Source: Cenococcum geophilum 1.58 (Eukaryota; Ascomycota; Dothideomycetes; Gloniales; Gloniaceae). From it: a DNA stretch of 64,000 nt. The first letter of the stretch is position 1. The number at the start of each line of letters is the position of its first letter. The stretch is taken from positions 2,728,001-2,792,000 of the forward strand of contig KV748176.1 in the NCBI GenBank assembly GCA_001692895.1, given 5' to 3'. Made by a program: the position numbers and the translations under genes. This document shows positions 11,280 through 22,005 of the stretch, piece after piece. Below the pieces are notes generated by a model that was not told where the DNA came from, searched no databases, and was given only the letters and a program-made list of their open reading frames with translations.

Positions 11280-13490
11280 ATGGAGGATAGCCTAATACTT
11301 AATACTCCTTTAACTTTTCCAAAGCTACCTACACTCCCTCCTTAATTATTACTTCTATTTCTTCCGTATTATCCCTATTTATAACACCCTCTACCTTAAG
11401 CTCTGTATTTACGTTATTATGCGTACTAACAGCACTAGATTAGAGACTTAAAGATACTTTTTTTTAAATAGTATCTATCTCTACCTGCATCTCTTTTTAC
11501 GCGGAAGATTGTAAAACACAAGACTTAATTACCTATTCTCCTAAAATAGTGTCTTTTTCCGAAATTAGCGAAGGCGTTAAACGGCTTAATACTACTGGTT
11601 TATTAGCAATCTCTAGAGCATTAATAAATGCTAGTAAATGCTTAGAAGCAGCGCCTCGGAAGTTATCTCCTTTAAGCTTATTTATATCCTTTAGCTCCCA
11701 ATTAACTTCTATAGGTACTACTCTATTATTAAAGATATTAGGACTAAGATTTAGAGTAGTAGTCCTAGTATTCTAAGGTGTAGTAGCTTTACCTTCACTT
11801 CTAGAATAACCTTTAGAACTATAATCGGTTAATAGGAGAGCACTAAAACTCCTATTAATTAAGTTAATCCCGCATTCTAAACCTAAAATTAAGCCTTTAG
11901 GGTATTCTAAGTTGTCTACGGGACGCCTATGCCCTTATTTATTTTCTAAAGAGTAAGGCTTTACCCTAAATACTTCTCGCTTAAATTCCTCTAGCTTTTT
12001 AAAGCTGTCTTAAACAGACTTAGTAATATATGCCCTATATCTTTCCCGAAATGCTTTATATTTATTATTTAAGGTAGGATCTAGAATTATCCTATAAAAG
12101 TTCTTTTGACCAAAGTATTTAAAAGGACACTCTTTGCCTATAGTTATATATAGGCAGGGAATTTATATAGAGGAATATTAGTAATAGGTTCGCTAGTAGG
12201 AGTTAATGCCGGGGGAAGACTAGCTAGATTTATCTATATAACCTTTTCCTAGCTCTTAAGCCTAGGGATTTCTAATTTCCTAGTATTTAGTAGGATTATA
12301 ATTAAGTCTAAAGTAATAATTAAGCGGCTTAATATTACTTAAGATACCCTTTATCTAATAGTAGCTTTTATAAACCGCACTTCTTTAGTTTTTAACGTAA
12401 TAGGCATTTAGTTAAGCTTAAACTTCTTAGCATTAGCCTTAGTCTAAGCCGTCTCCATATTCTTAATACGCCCCCTACTATTAAGTTCTCCGCGCTCTTA
12501 AAGTAAGTCTACCTATTTTGGGTAGGAGTTCTATATAAGACTAACTCCCCTTATTAATTAAGGAAATATAAGAATAAAGCTAGCTTTCTCTAGAATTTAG
12601 CCCCCCTTTGCGTACCTAGAGAAGATAGCTATTAAGAAACTAGAGTGTGTAGCTTAGATATACAATAAAACGAATGGTATTATTAGCGCGTAAAGCTACG
12701 GTATCTATACTGCTCCAGATCTATATAAACCACCTATTATAGTAAGAAATAATATATGGTCTAGAGGATACTATCTTTCTCTTCCTTAGCAGTCTTTCGC
12801 AAATAGTACGCGTATATATTAAACTCTTCCTTAAAAATGCTTAGAATTCCGATATCTTCCTATTATTTAAGTTCCCCTTTTGAGCCTAACACAAGCTTTT
12901 TTAATCCCATGCGGTCTACTAGATAATTGCTAGGCTATATAGTAGAATAAGCGTAAATTTTAAGGTTATCGTTTGCATACTCTAGGCAACTATTCCTTTT
13001 AAGCTAAAAATAAGAGCTTTTAGCTATCTAGAGAATATTAACAGTATCATAGTTCTTAGAGACTAAGTAGATCCGTAAATATAAATTAGTAAAAGAAACG
13101 CTAGTATCTAATCTAATAACCCTGCCATTTCTAAAGATGTATCTGCATGAACTTCTATTTTATTTCCCTACTAGGCCGTAATAAATTAGTATAAAATAGA
13201 AAAGATACCATCTTTTAGCTCTTTCTTAGAATTAAGGGCCTTAATTAATTTAGCTAGCGTTTTAAAATAACACAAGCATTTTATTTTCCCCTTTAGCTAT
13301 TCTTTCCTAACAATTACCTCTCTATTGGCTTTAGCAATTATTGCTACTTTTTTCTTCTGCCTGTTAGCTCTACTAGAAGGTAAAGGTTCTATAGGTCCTA
13401 TCTTTAGCTTTTTTCTTAGGGATTTTTTAGAAGCTTTCCTAGCCTTATAGGGAGCCGGCGACAAGGTCATCCTCTAAAGACTTAAATTTA
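11280..13490 (-). pseudogene. Unrecognised reverse-strand coding remnant downstream of gene K copy 2
   Basis: Reverse-strand frames are clearly better than chance once RIP stops are allowed. Examples are a run at about 11530-11730 containing VNWELKDINKLKGDNFRGAA and LLAFINALEIANKPVVLSRL, and one at about 12900-13200. Codon use and Glu/Lys-rich composition look protein-like, but no motif lets me name a family. It lies directly downstream of the K coding region and may be the C-terminal part of the same gene or a second gene of the same unit. The forward open frame at 11549-11776 is the antisense of this region. Confidence 0.4.
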
Positions 13491-14262
13491 TTAGATTTAG
13501 AGTCTTTTCCTTACGCTTTAGGTACCTTGCCTCTAAACAAAAATAAACTATATAGCATTCTTACGTTTAAGCCTTTAACCTCCTTAAAAGGTAACAGCAG
13601 AGGTGCTGGAGTAACTAGCTCTAGTATAGATTCCTTTTTAGTTTTAATAGTTAGGGCTAGTATAAAAAGCTTATAGCCTTAGCTTAGATAATAAACGAGC
13701 TTCTATTTCTTAATTAACTCCTTATTAACTACTAATCCGAATTTATAGGCGGTAAGAAAGTCTAAAGGTATTAGGTATAGGGTCCTTAAGATTTTAGCCT
13801 TTAAGAGTTTTAGGTAACTTAGTATTGCATTATTAATTATTTTTAATATATCCTTCCTGGAGATCTAACTTCTTTTTACCTAATTAATAAAGATACGGAT
13901 ACTTTTTAGTGCGTAATATATATAGAAGAGCTTATAGGGACCTTCTAAAAGTTCCTCTCCCTACTCCTTAATTGTATTTTGCATAGCCTTAATCTTATTA
14001 ATCTTATAGGCTTTCTAATGTCCGCAAAGGCATTTTCCCAATCTTTATTTTCTAAATTTCCCTTAAGCTTATTATCCTTCTTAATCTTAACTATTGCGTT
14101 TTTTGCAGCCTTAACTATATTATGCTCCTAGTTTATAATAGCCTGTGTTAAACTATAATAGATATTTACGCGCTAATTAACTGTGTGGCTTTAGGCGGCC
14201 CTAAGAATAACCTCTATTATTTACGCCTTTCCTTTTAAGCGATGTCCTATAGTTCCAGACAT
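13491..14262 (-). pseudogene. Unknown gene K, copy 2, N-terminal region
   Basis: It begins at an ATG (complement 14260-14262) and reads MSGTIGHRLKGKA, then continues collinear with copy 1 (7377-8017 joined to 1166-1391) without the inserted chromovirus. Shared landmarks are EHNIVKAAKN, LKAKILRTLYL, PLDFLTAYK, PFKEVKGLN and LFLFRGKVP. It lacks the extra 15-residue stretch of copy 1. RIP stops are frequent. The presence of two copies shows the unit was repetitive and thus a RIP target; it may belong to an undescribed transposon or a segmental duplication. Function is unknown. Confidence 0.55.
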
Positions 14263-14454
14263 TTTTATAATAATATTTCGTGTGCGCAACGGGCGTGTAG
14301 ATAGTATTTTAAGATAAGAGTTATAACAGTGTCTTCTTAACGTGAGAGAAAAGTAAATAGGCGCGTATAATTAAATAAGATAAGATAATAAGAAATTAAA
14401 TAAAGGCCTTATGGTATTTTCTAGAAAAAAGTAAATTAAAAAGGACGGTTATGT

Positions 14455-14525
14455 AAAATAGTAAGATGTTAAGGAACTTTAACCGCCGGTTAAAGTTATC
14501 TAATTAGTTAGATTTTCCTTACTAA
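14455..14525. repeat. Block shared with chromovirus tails, upstream of gene K copy 2
   Basis: It has the same near-palindrome and following AT motif as 8185-8275, about 200 bp upstream of the K start. Conservation of this block in both K copies argues it was part of the unit before duplication. Confidence 0.65.
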
Positions 14526-15055
14526 GACCTTTTTATAACATTAGTACTAAAAATTCTAAAAGAGTAAATAAGAATTAAATAACGCTTAACTTTAACCCTA
14601 ATATGCTTAGCCAAGGTTTCTTAAAGCAAAGTAGCTCTTCTCTTAACTTAAAAGGAAATAAAAATGCTAATTTAAAAATTCTAGAGCGTGAAAATGTAAA
14701 ATACTTATAAGAGATAATTACTTATAATAAGGATAAAAGGAAAAAGATTATGTATAAAGTTATTCTTTATAAGAGCAGTTGCTAAGACTAAGGATTTAAA
14801 ACTAGCTTTAAAGAAGTAAACTCTTTTCCTAATTGCTTATAGTAGTAAGGTAAGGTAGAAGTGCGGTAAAAGACTCTTAATCTCTAAGAGTGCTAGCTAT
14901 TATAGTGCCGAGTATTCCTTAGATAAGCCTTACTTATAGTTACTTTACGTATTCGTTATAAAGATAAAGAGAAGAAAGAGAAAGAGTTGTTACTTATAGT
15001 GACGGGTATCCTAAGTAACAGCTTACCTATAGAAGGATCTTTATAGAAGACTGTA
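14526..15055 (+). repeat. Repeat H, copy 2 (uninterrupted)
   Basis: It corresponds to 8276-8398 joined to 10290-10690 and therefore represents the empty site of the hAT-type insertion. The join region reads TCTCTTAACTTAAAAGG here. Beyond 15055 the two copies no longer match. Confidence 0.65.
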
Positions 15056-15655
15056 TTTTAGTAGAGCTATAATCCTTAAGACGTAATAAGATTATAATGT
15101 AATTAGAAGGGAGAAACGCATATAAAGGATAGGTAAAATTAACTGTAACTATAACGTAATCTTAGTTAATTACTAGTTATAAAGGCTTTCTCTCTCACTT
15201 TTTTTCTTTTGCTTTCTTTCCTTAGAAGGATTTAATAAGGCTTAGCTTATATAATACTTATGCTAACGGAGCAGTATAGCGCCGTACTAATGTGGTAGGA
15301 AACTGGCTATTTATCTTTTAAGAAGCTTAAAGGAATTCTTAAGTAAGCAGTAATAATTAGGTTACTTAAGCGAGAGAGTAAAAGGGCTTTATAGATAAGA
15401 ACCCCGGCTAATCCTTTTTAAAAAATACCTTTCCCGATAGCTAATATCACCTTATACTCTACTAGAGTTTAGCCTATTTTTACTTTTTATAGAATGTAGA
15501 GTAAGTCCCCCTCCCTTAAAAAATTAAGTGTCCCCTAGTTCAAGCGTTTATACTCGCTTCTATTAAATGCTGCCGGCTTAGTTATTGCTACCTCCTACCC
15601 TACTATTTATTACCCTATATATCCTAATACGCATAAGCTGCCGGGGCCGGCTCGC
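15056..15655. other. Unassigned AT-rich sequence
   Basis: I found no element termini and no protein-like frame. A pyrimidine-rich stretch lies at about 15190-15225. Confidence 0.4.
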
Positions 15656-16540
15656 TATATAGACTATTTATTATATGGAAATAAGTACCTAAATAATTAT
15701 ATATTAATTAGTGTTATACCTTATAAGTAGATAGTTAACTTACTAATTAAACAGAACACCAGAACTAGATAGAAAGTCCGTAAGATTAGGTATTAAGTAC
15801 AGCTCTATTAAGTAAGGTATTAATTAGTGTTGTCTTAGGCTTATCTGCGTCAATATCGTTAAGGCCTTCTACTATAGTAATACGCCCTTATAGCTTTGCA
15901 TTAAAGCTATTAATAAGCGAGTTATAGTAAGCTAGTTGCTTTAGGATTCTTTACTTTTTAGCTTTAAAAGGTTCTAATTATAATAAGGTTGATTTAGGAG
16001 GTAGCTTTATAAGTTGTCCTTTCTTTAAACCCCTAGAGAGCCTCTAAGTTCCAATATTAACAATATCCTTACAGCTAAAGTAACTCTTTCGTCCGCTAGG
16101 CCGCCTTATAATAGTAATTAACAGCTTAAGCGCAAGATAATATATATTAGTAGCTGCGTTAGCTAGTGTGTAATATATACTATTAAACTAGCTAAACGCG
16201 TCCTCTATAGCATACCGCAGATTTAGGTAGTAACTAGCGGTAAGTAATACTTAAGTAAATAACTTAGTTACATCTAAGCTAGTTCGCCGTCGGCCTTAAA
16301 GAAGAAGCTTAAGAATAAGATTATAATGTTTGTTAAGTCGATTTATCTTAAACTAACTATCTTACTGGCCTCTACAATTAACTAATATACTAATAAGCAA
16401 TAATTTTTAAAGGACTTGCTTTGCGGCTTTAGTTATAAGTAATCTAGTAAGGTATAAAGCCAACTGTGTATATTAACTCTTTGTACCACTAGTAAAGAGA
16501 AAACAGTAGTAAATAATTACCCGTTTAATAAGCCTAATAT

Positions 16541-16783
16541 TGTGGTGGGGTAAAATGTCTCACGCCTAGTACCTTGGCATTCTCCTGTATTTATAGAGGC
16601 TTCGGCTTCCCTCCTTCTTGGACAGCACGACCTACTGGAATACATTCTTTCCTTTCTTCTTACGGACTGCTTTCCTACTGATTGATTACGACTGACGACC
16701 GACCGACCGACCGACCGACCGACCGACCGACAGACAGACAGCACTGTGACTTTCCTATCTGAGAGTGGTCGTACCCTCCCACA
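16541..16783. mobile_element. Solo LTR or short TIR element, 243 bp, barely RIP-mutated
   Basis: It begins TGTGGTGGGGT and ends ACCCTCCCACA, so it has TG...CA ends inside an imperfect 11-bp inverted repeat. It has balanced base composition with normal CpA and TpG, unlike everything around it. It contains a CCGA tetranucleotide run. A solo LTR fits the size and ends best; a short TIR element is the alternative. It interrupts the DUF6589-like remnant. The reverse frame at 16517-16744 is a by-product of the tetranucleotide repeat. Confidence 0.6.
16697..16739. repeat. CCGA/CAGA tetranucleotide microsatellite
   Basis: About eight CCGA units are followed by CAGA units. It lies inside the 243-bp insert, so it came with the element or grew there after insertion. 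Confidence 0.9.
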
Positions 16784-18770
16784 ATATTAGCGTGCTTAAT
16801 AGCAAACTTTAATATAAGGTAGACCTCTAAATCTTATATAAATCGAACATGGTTTTAGAATACCTTGTTAACTAGTTTATTACTATAGGACCGTTAGCTT
16901 AGCAAGAAGAACTCCTCTTAAATGCGTTATATAGTAGTAAGAAATTTTACTCTTACTGCTGTCGTTTTATTACCTCTTCTAATATTTTATCTAGTAATCT
17001 AATTATAAATCCCCTTATTACCCTGGTCCCTAATATTTTAAGAAAAAAGACTAAGGAAGTAGGCAGTAATTTAGGCGTTAAAGGACTTAATTGCGACCTC
17101 CTCTTTATAATAGAACGGCGTCTTATAGCCCTAATACGCGCTAAGGTGGACCTTACTGTAATCTAACAATTTAAAGCAGTTGGATGGTCCGCCGTAAATA
17201 TCGTGTAATATATCTATATAATTAGTTCGCTAATAAAACAATCCGGCTACGGGAAGAAACCATTTTAGCTATTTGTAGTGACGCTCTTTAAGATAGCGCT
17301 TTTGCTGTACAGACTAGAGAAGGCCTATAGTCTTTTAATCGCCATTAATTAAGACTAATTTACTATTATTAAAGGATCTATCCTTATATCCTAGCTAGCC
17401 CTCTTAAAACCCGTATTCGCTGTTATCGCCACTAAATATATTCCTAAGAATATTATACGTGCCCTTTAGAGTGCCTTTATTCTCTAGAATTAGACCTAAT
17501 ATAAAATAGCGTAGCTTTTATAGAAGGAGACGATCTATAATAGGTATACTAGGCTAGAAATCTGCGGCAATATTAAGCTCTTTAACTTTTAGTATTATAT
17601 ATACAATGGCCTTAGCAATCTAATGTAACTAGTATTATTTTATATAGCTGTCTGCCTAGTTGCCAGGATAATTAAAGATCGCGCTATAAGTAAGCTATTT
17701 TATAGGTTTAAGTATAAAAGTGCGAAAACCGTTATACGGAAATTTGGGGTTAAGTATAAGCTTAGAAGTAGTAGCAGAGAGGTGCTTATTAGTGTTTAGT
17801 ATAGTCTTATATTAAACCCTTTTATTCTAGTTAAAGTTATTATATATAATTGTTAGCTGGTTTTAGTTCTTTAAAGCAGTTACCTTAATTATACGCTATA
17901 AGAAAGTTATTATTTATTACACTAGCAATAACTAAGGCGCCTTAAGTGCGCAATCTATAGCTGAAATACTTTAACTATGCCCTCCACCTATAGTAACGGA
18001 GGTGTTTTATTTAAACCCTTAAATGTGGAAGTATATACCCTACCAACTTCCTCTAGCTCCTTTTGTATTTTAGTAAGGCCAGTATACAATATTATAACTC
18101 CTAACTTATAAAGAAGTGTAATACACCTTTGCTTAACGCCTATATTGTATAAATAAACCCCTAAAGCAGTATAGAACCGGAAGCTAGCTTAAGGGGCTTA
18201 TACATTTGCTAGGATTACGCACACTATAAAGAGCTTTTTATAGTAAGGCGTGACATTATAAGAATTAGCATATGGCCTTTACTAAACTAAAGCTATAAGG
18301 AAGCTCTATAACGTTAGGGCAAGGCGCTATACGTTAGTAGTAATTATATTATACTCGAGCTTTTTAACTAGTTCTTTAGCGTTAAATCGTCCAAGCCTAC
18401 TAGGAATAATAACTCCGTTCTCTTCTCTTAGGCGCATAAGATCCTCTAACTCTTACTCTATCTACTTATATAGAGGTTCTTAATAGAGCCTTTCTAGCTA
18501 GCAATTACTATACACTATAAGCCGTTCCTTAACTTCTAGCTCTTTAAATATTGCCTTCTATAGCCTATTTACATGTCGCTTTAGCGTATTATAATTAGAA
18601 GGGCCGGAAGCGGTTATATAATACTTAATAAAAGTTATAAAGCTCTAGCGGTGCTTATATAGCTGTTCTAATATTAAATTAACTCTTTTACATTCTAAAT
18701 AAAAGACTTATAGTCCTTAATTATTATTTAAAGCTAGCTTGTTAGTTTAGGTACTCTAGCTATAATAAAA

Positions 18771-19310
18771 AGAGGGCGGCGGTAGTTATAGAAAAGGTGC
18801 GGCTGCTATAACCTAGGGGCGTTAGGCGCGACAATAAGACAACAAATTAGAATCGGGTAAATTAGGCAACGTAGTCTTCTTTGCTAGGTTTAATTTAGTA
18901 ATTCTAGCCATTAGGAATGGCTTAGGGAGCTATAGAAGTTAAGATAATTTGGCTTAAAGTAGGTGTATATAGGCCCAAATACCCCACGCGGGACTAATAA
19001 AAATCTAAACTGTGTACCAGACCTTCTAACGAAGGTCTTGCCAAAAGCGGTTAGCGTCTTAGTAAGGTAAGCCTTAGCAAGAAGGTCTGGGAATAAAACA
19101 AGGTATTATAGTACTAACGCGTAACTTAGATAGGGGGCTTAGTTAGGGGTCGGCTAAAGGCTTAGCTCCCCTATATATATAGACGTGTCCTTTTTACTAC
19201 CTTCTTTTACTCCTTATCTTAATATCTAAGTCTATAGATTACTAATTATATAGGCTTACGCCGTTGCTTTATGCTATACTAGTGCCTTAATTAACTAAGT
19301 TGCCGTAATA
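18771..19310. other. Intergenic sequence with one strong hairpin
   Basis: There is no coding trace I can support. It is somewhat less RIP-like than its neighbours at 18960-19180. A compact inverted repeat lies at 19017-19090 (separate entry). Confidence 0.4.
19017..19090. repeat. Short inverted-repeat unit (74 bp), MITE-like or hairpin
   Basis: CCAGACCTTCT at 19017-19027 is mirrored by AGAAGGTCTGG at 19080-19090. The left arm also folds on itself: AGACCTTC-TAAC-GAAGGTCT at 19019-19038 is a perfect 8-bp stem. No clear target duplication is seen, so transposon status is open. Confidence 0.5.
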
Positions 19311-19628
19311 GTAGGGACCTATAAGTAGTAGTAAAATAGCTATAGATTAAGGAGTCCTTTAGTAGTTTTAAATATTATATAAGATCTAATAGGAGGACAC
19401 TAAAGGATATACCCCCTTTTAGCCCCTTAGAGACTAAATACCCCCGCCTAGCTATAAGTAGTACGCTAGTAAATTACTAGATACCCCTATAATTCCCCCT
19501 TTAAATCTTCTAATATATCTAGGAAGTATAGTTTATAAGGTAGACCTAAAGATATAAAGATATATTAGCTAGATAAAAGTAAAACGCGTAGTACTATCTA
19601 AAAGGAAATACTTAGGGTTTTCCCCTTA
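19311..19628 (+). repeat. Left arm of long inverted repeat
   Basis: About 318 bp, pairing with 19884-20200 in reverse complement. It starts GTAGGGACCTATAAG and its inner end is CTTAGGGTTTTCCCCTTA. Mismatches are mostly C/T and G/A. There is no coding trace. Confidence 0.8.
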
Positions 19629-19883
19629 AATATACCTATACTCTTTTATCCTCTTCTATTAACTCCCTATAACCCTTACTTAGCTTACCTACTCCCTACT
19701 ATATACCCTAGGTAATATACCTTATAATAGATATATAAATATATAAATATTTATAAAGAGCTTTAAAACTTTGTATTAAGCTTTAAGCTTAAGTATATAA
19801 TTATTATATAATTTTTATTTATTGAATAATTTAGTCCCTTTTTAGGCCTATATACTTCTACCTTTCTATATAGGAAAAGGCCC
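19629..19883. other. AT-rich spacer between the inverted-repeat arms
   Basis: It is 255 bp of very AT-rich sequence with TATATAAATATATAAAT-type runs at about 19726-19755 and 19795-19835. I see no gene in it. Confidence 0.6.
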
Positions 19884-20200
19884 TATAAGGAAAAAAACCT
19901 AAGTATTTCCTTTTAGCTAGTCCTATACGTTCTACCTTTACTAAACTAATATATCTTTATATCTTTAGGTCTACCTTATATACTATTCTATCTAAGTATA
20001 TTAAAAGATCTAGAGGGGGTAATAAGAGTATTTAGTAATTCGCTAATATACTACCTACGGCTAAATAGGGGTATTCAGTCTCTAAGGGCTAGAAGAGGGC
20101 GTATCCTTTAGTGTCCTTCTATTAGATCTTATATAATATTTAGAACTACTAGAGGACTCTTTAGCCTATAGCTATTTTACTACTATTTATAGGCCTCTAC
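19884..20200 (-). repeat. Right arm of long inverted repeat
   Basis: Reverse complement partner of 19311-19628, ending CTATTTATAGGCCTCTAC. The whole 19311-20200 unit is a fold-back structure of about 890 bp. It could be a foldback or MITE-like element or two head-to-head repeat copies. Confidence 0.8.
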
Positions 20201-20379
20201 TTATAGAGAGTATTTAAGTAATATTATTTATATCTATACTAGTAAATAGCTAGTCCCTTACTAAGCGATAGCTATAGAAAAGTAGTATATAGTATACCAA
20301 CTAAATAGGCTATCTGTAAGTATGTTAAGGTATAGTATTTAAAATATAAATACTTATAAACTATATATTTAGGCCTAAG

Positions 20380-21080
20380 ACCTCTGTCCGTAATAGGAAA
20401 GTAGCTATAGATTTTACCTTTATTAGTCCTTTATATAGAGGAAGTATTAGTATTAACTATAGGGTATTCTATATAGCTATATATTGTATTTTTATCACCT
20501 CCTTCTATTATCGCTTTTATTTAAGGTCTACCTATCTTATAATAAGTATAGTAGATCTCTATCTATACTAATGGCCTCTTATTCTCTATCGCTATAGTAG
20601 TACTTTACTAGTGCGGTGGTAGGTCTTCGCCTAATAAGCTAGTAGTTTATATATTTCCTTTTCTCTCTCTACCTATAAGTAGAGGGCTTCCTAGCTAGTG
20701 TACTTAGGTATATCGCCTCTTTAAGAGGCCCTTACTTCTTAGATATATTTTAGTATTTAGTATATATTTTCTTCTACTAGGTAGCCTTACTATAAATATT
20801 CTCTATATAGTAGTTATATTAATATATAAGTCTAGTAGTAAAACCGCTAATTCGCGTCTATATATAGCGCGTAGTATTCTTCTATAAGTCCTATAGTTCT
20901 ATATAGGTACTAGTTTTATAGCCTAGCTAGTAGCGCTAGGGAGCTTTTTACTAATACCTTATTATTTAGTCTTAGGCTTAGATCTAGGAGCTATATAGTA
21001 TTATTAGCCCTACTATTACTATTATATAGTAGATATATTGTATCTAAAAGAGGGTCTCTATATTAATATAGTAATCTATA
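20380..21080 (-). pseudogene. Unrecognised reverse-strand coding remnant
   Basis: A reverse frame with RIP-type stops only runs for roughly 200 codons. Pieces read YKTSTYIELQDLQKN, RISGFTTRLIYQYNYY, STLARKPSTYRQREKRKYIN and RRRPTTALVKYY. It is basic and Tyr/Gln-rich (many Tyr and Gln probably reflect RIP on His and Arg codons). I cannot assign a family. It lies between the inverted repeat and LINE fragments. Confidence 0.35.
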
Positions 21081-21369
21081 ATCCTGCCGAAAATGGTATT
21101 ACTCCCTTATAGGTCGTCTATATAAATATATACGTTTTAGTTTAATAAAGACTATTAAAACCCCCTAGGACCTTAAGAGTAGCTTATAGTTTTACTTTAT
21201 TAGCCCTAGATATTTACTATTAAGGCTAGGTTACTAGTTGTCTTCCTTTCCTTATAAAGTAAATAAGATAGTATTTATCTAGTGTAAATTTAATATAGTA
21301 TCGTTTTACCTATATAATATACCTATTATACACCTAGTCTAGCCTAGTACAGTTTTTTACTACTATATT
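21081..21369. other. Unassigned sequence between coding remnants
   Basis: There is no convincing frame and no element end; it may be further degenerate LINE sequence. Confidence 0.35.
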
Positions 21370-21722
21370 TCCCTATATAATTAGGTTTATATTAGCCCTC
21401 TCCCTAATTACCTTAAGTATTTAAGCGGTATAGTAAGCTTACCTAAGATATACTATATTTATACTAAGCCTAGACCTAAGCGGAGCCTTTAATAATATAT
21501 TATATAAGAGATTTCTATAGATCCTAAGAAATAAAGGCCTGCTAAACTGGATAATTAAGTTTATCTATGCCTTCCTAATAGGGCGTATTATAAAAATTAT
21601 AATCAAGAGCTATAAAAGTGAATTAATACTAATACCTATAGGTATTCTCTAAAGATTACCTCTATTACCAATCTTATTCCTCTTTCTTTATATTTAAACT
21701 ACTAGAGATATATAATAATAAC
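21370..21722 (+). pseudogene. LINE reverse transcriptase fragment, forward
   Basis: The + frame reads FILSLDLSGAFNNILYKRFL (RT block A, S-L-D-x-S-G-A-F), then LRNKGLLNWIIKFIYAF, then IPIGIL-RLPLLPILFLF (block B, from GIPQGSPLSPILFLF). This order is that of Tad-like LINE ORF2. It stops abruptly near 21720, where the next fragment lies in the opposite orientation. Confidence 0.75.
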
Positions 21723-22005
21723 TAAAATTTATAAATAAAAGGGTTAATCGTTTCTTCTTACGCCTATTTATATCTATAGTAATAGCTCTTATACCTTTAC
21801 TTTTTCTTATATACGTTCTATAACTATCTTTTCTAAAAGCTTTCTTAGGGTATTTTCTAGGGTAATTAGTTAGTAGCTTCTTAAAAAGATATAGTCTTTT
21901 TTCTTTACCTTTTATAAGACGACTACAGTTATTACTTTAAAGTATTTAGGTAGTTCGCCTCCCTAGAGGTCGGTAGTTATAGTATTAGTAAGTAGTATTA
22001 CTACC
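21723..22005 (-). pseudogene. LINE RT fragment, reverse, downstream part
   Basis: The reverse strand reads YFKVITVVVL, then KKKDYIFLRSYQLITLENTL-KLLEKIV and LLLQIQIGVRR. These correspond to FRKATTVVLRKPGKKDY..SYRPIALLNTLGKVLEK and the QMGARR block of LINE RT. It continues at 23028 after removal of the 22006-23014 insertion and one TSD copy. Confidence 0.72.

Larger units (their letters stand above)
16537..16787. repeat. Direct repeat ATAT flanking the 16541-16783 insert
   Basis: ATAT lies on both sides of the TGTGG...CCACA insert (16537-16540 and 16784-16787). A 5-bp reading (AATAT) is possible if the right terminus is one base shorter. Confidence 0.55.
15656..18770 (-). pseudogene. Degenerate fungal protein gene resembling DUF6589 proteins, split by a solo LTR
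   Basis: Read on the reverse strand with RIP stops allowed, one long protein can be followed from about 18700 to 15800. N-terminal pieces are TFIKYYITASGPSNYNTLKR (about 18620) and EELVKKLE-like helices. The middle (about 17350-17050) has NGD, then LKERHYK-LKWFLPVAG, NYIDILHDIYGG and YKEEVAIKSFNA. The C-terminal part (about 16370-15850) has ILVNCRGQQDSQFKIDRLNK, then LLTASYYLNLRYAIEDAF. From family memory these resemble the GDQ...WLHPVPGLFH, LVNRRGRPD-FFEIDRLNE and LTA-Y--DLK--IE blocks of DUF6589, a domain common in fungi and often near mobile DNA. Its function is unknown. The solo LTR at 16541-16783 interrupts it. No search was run. Confidence 0.5.

Noticed and set aside
11549..11776. 75-residue forward frame
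   Set aside because: The opposite strand carries the better, longer coding trace shared with the K region.
16517..16744. 75-residue reverse frame with Val-Gly-Arg-Ser repeats
   Set aside because: Reads through the CCGA microsatellite inside the solo-LTR-like insert.
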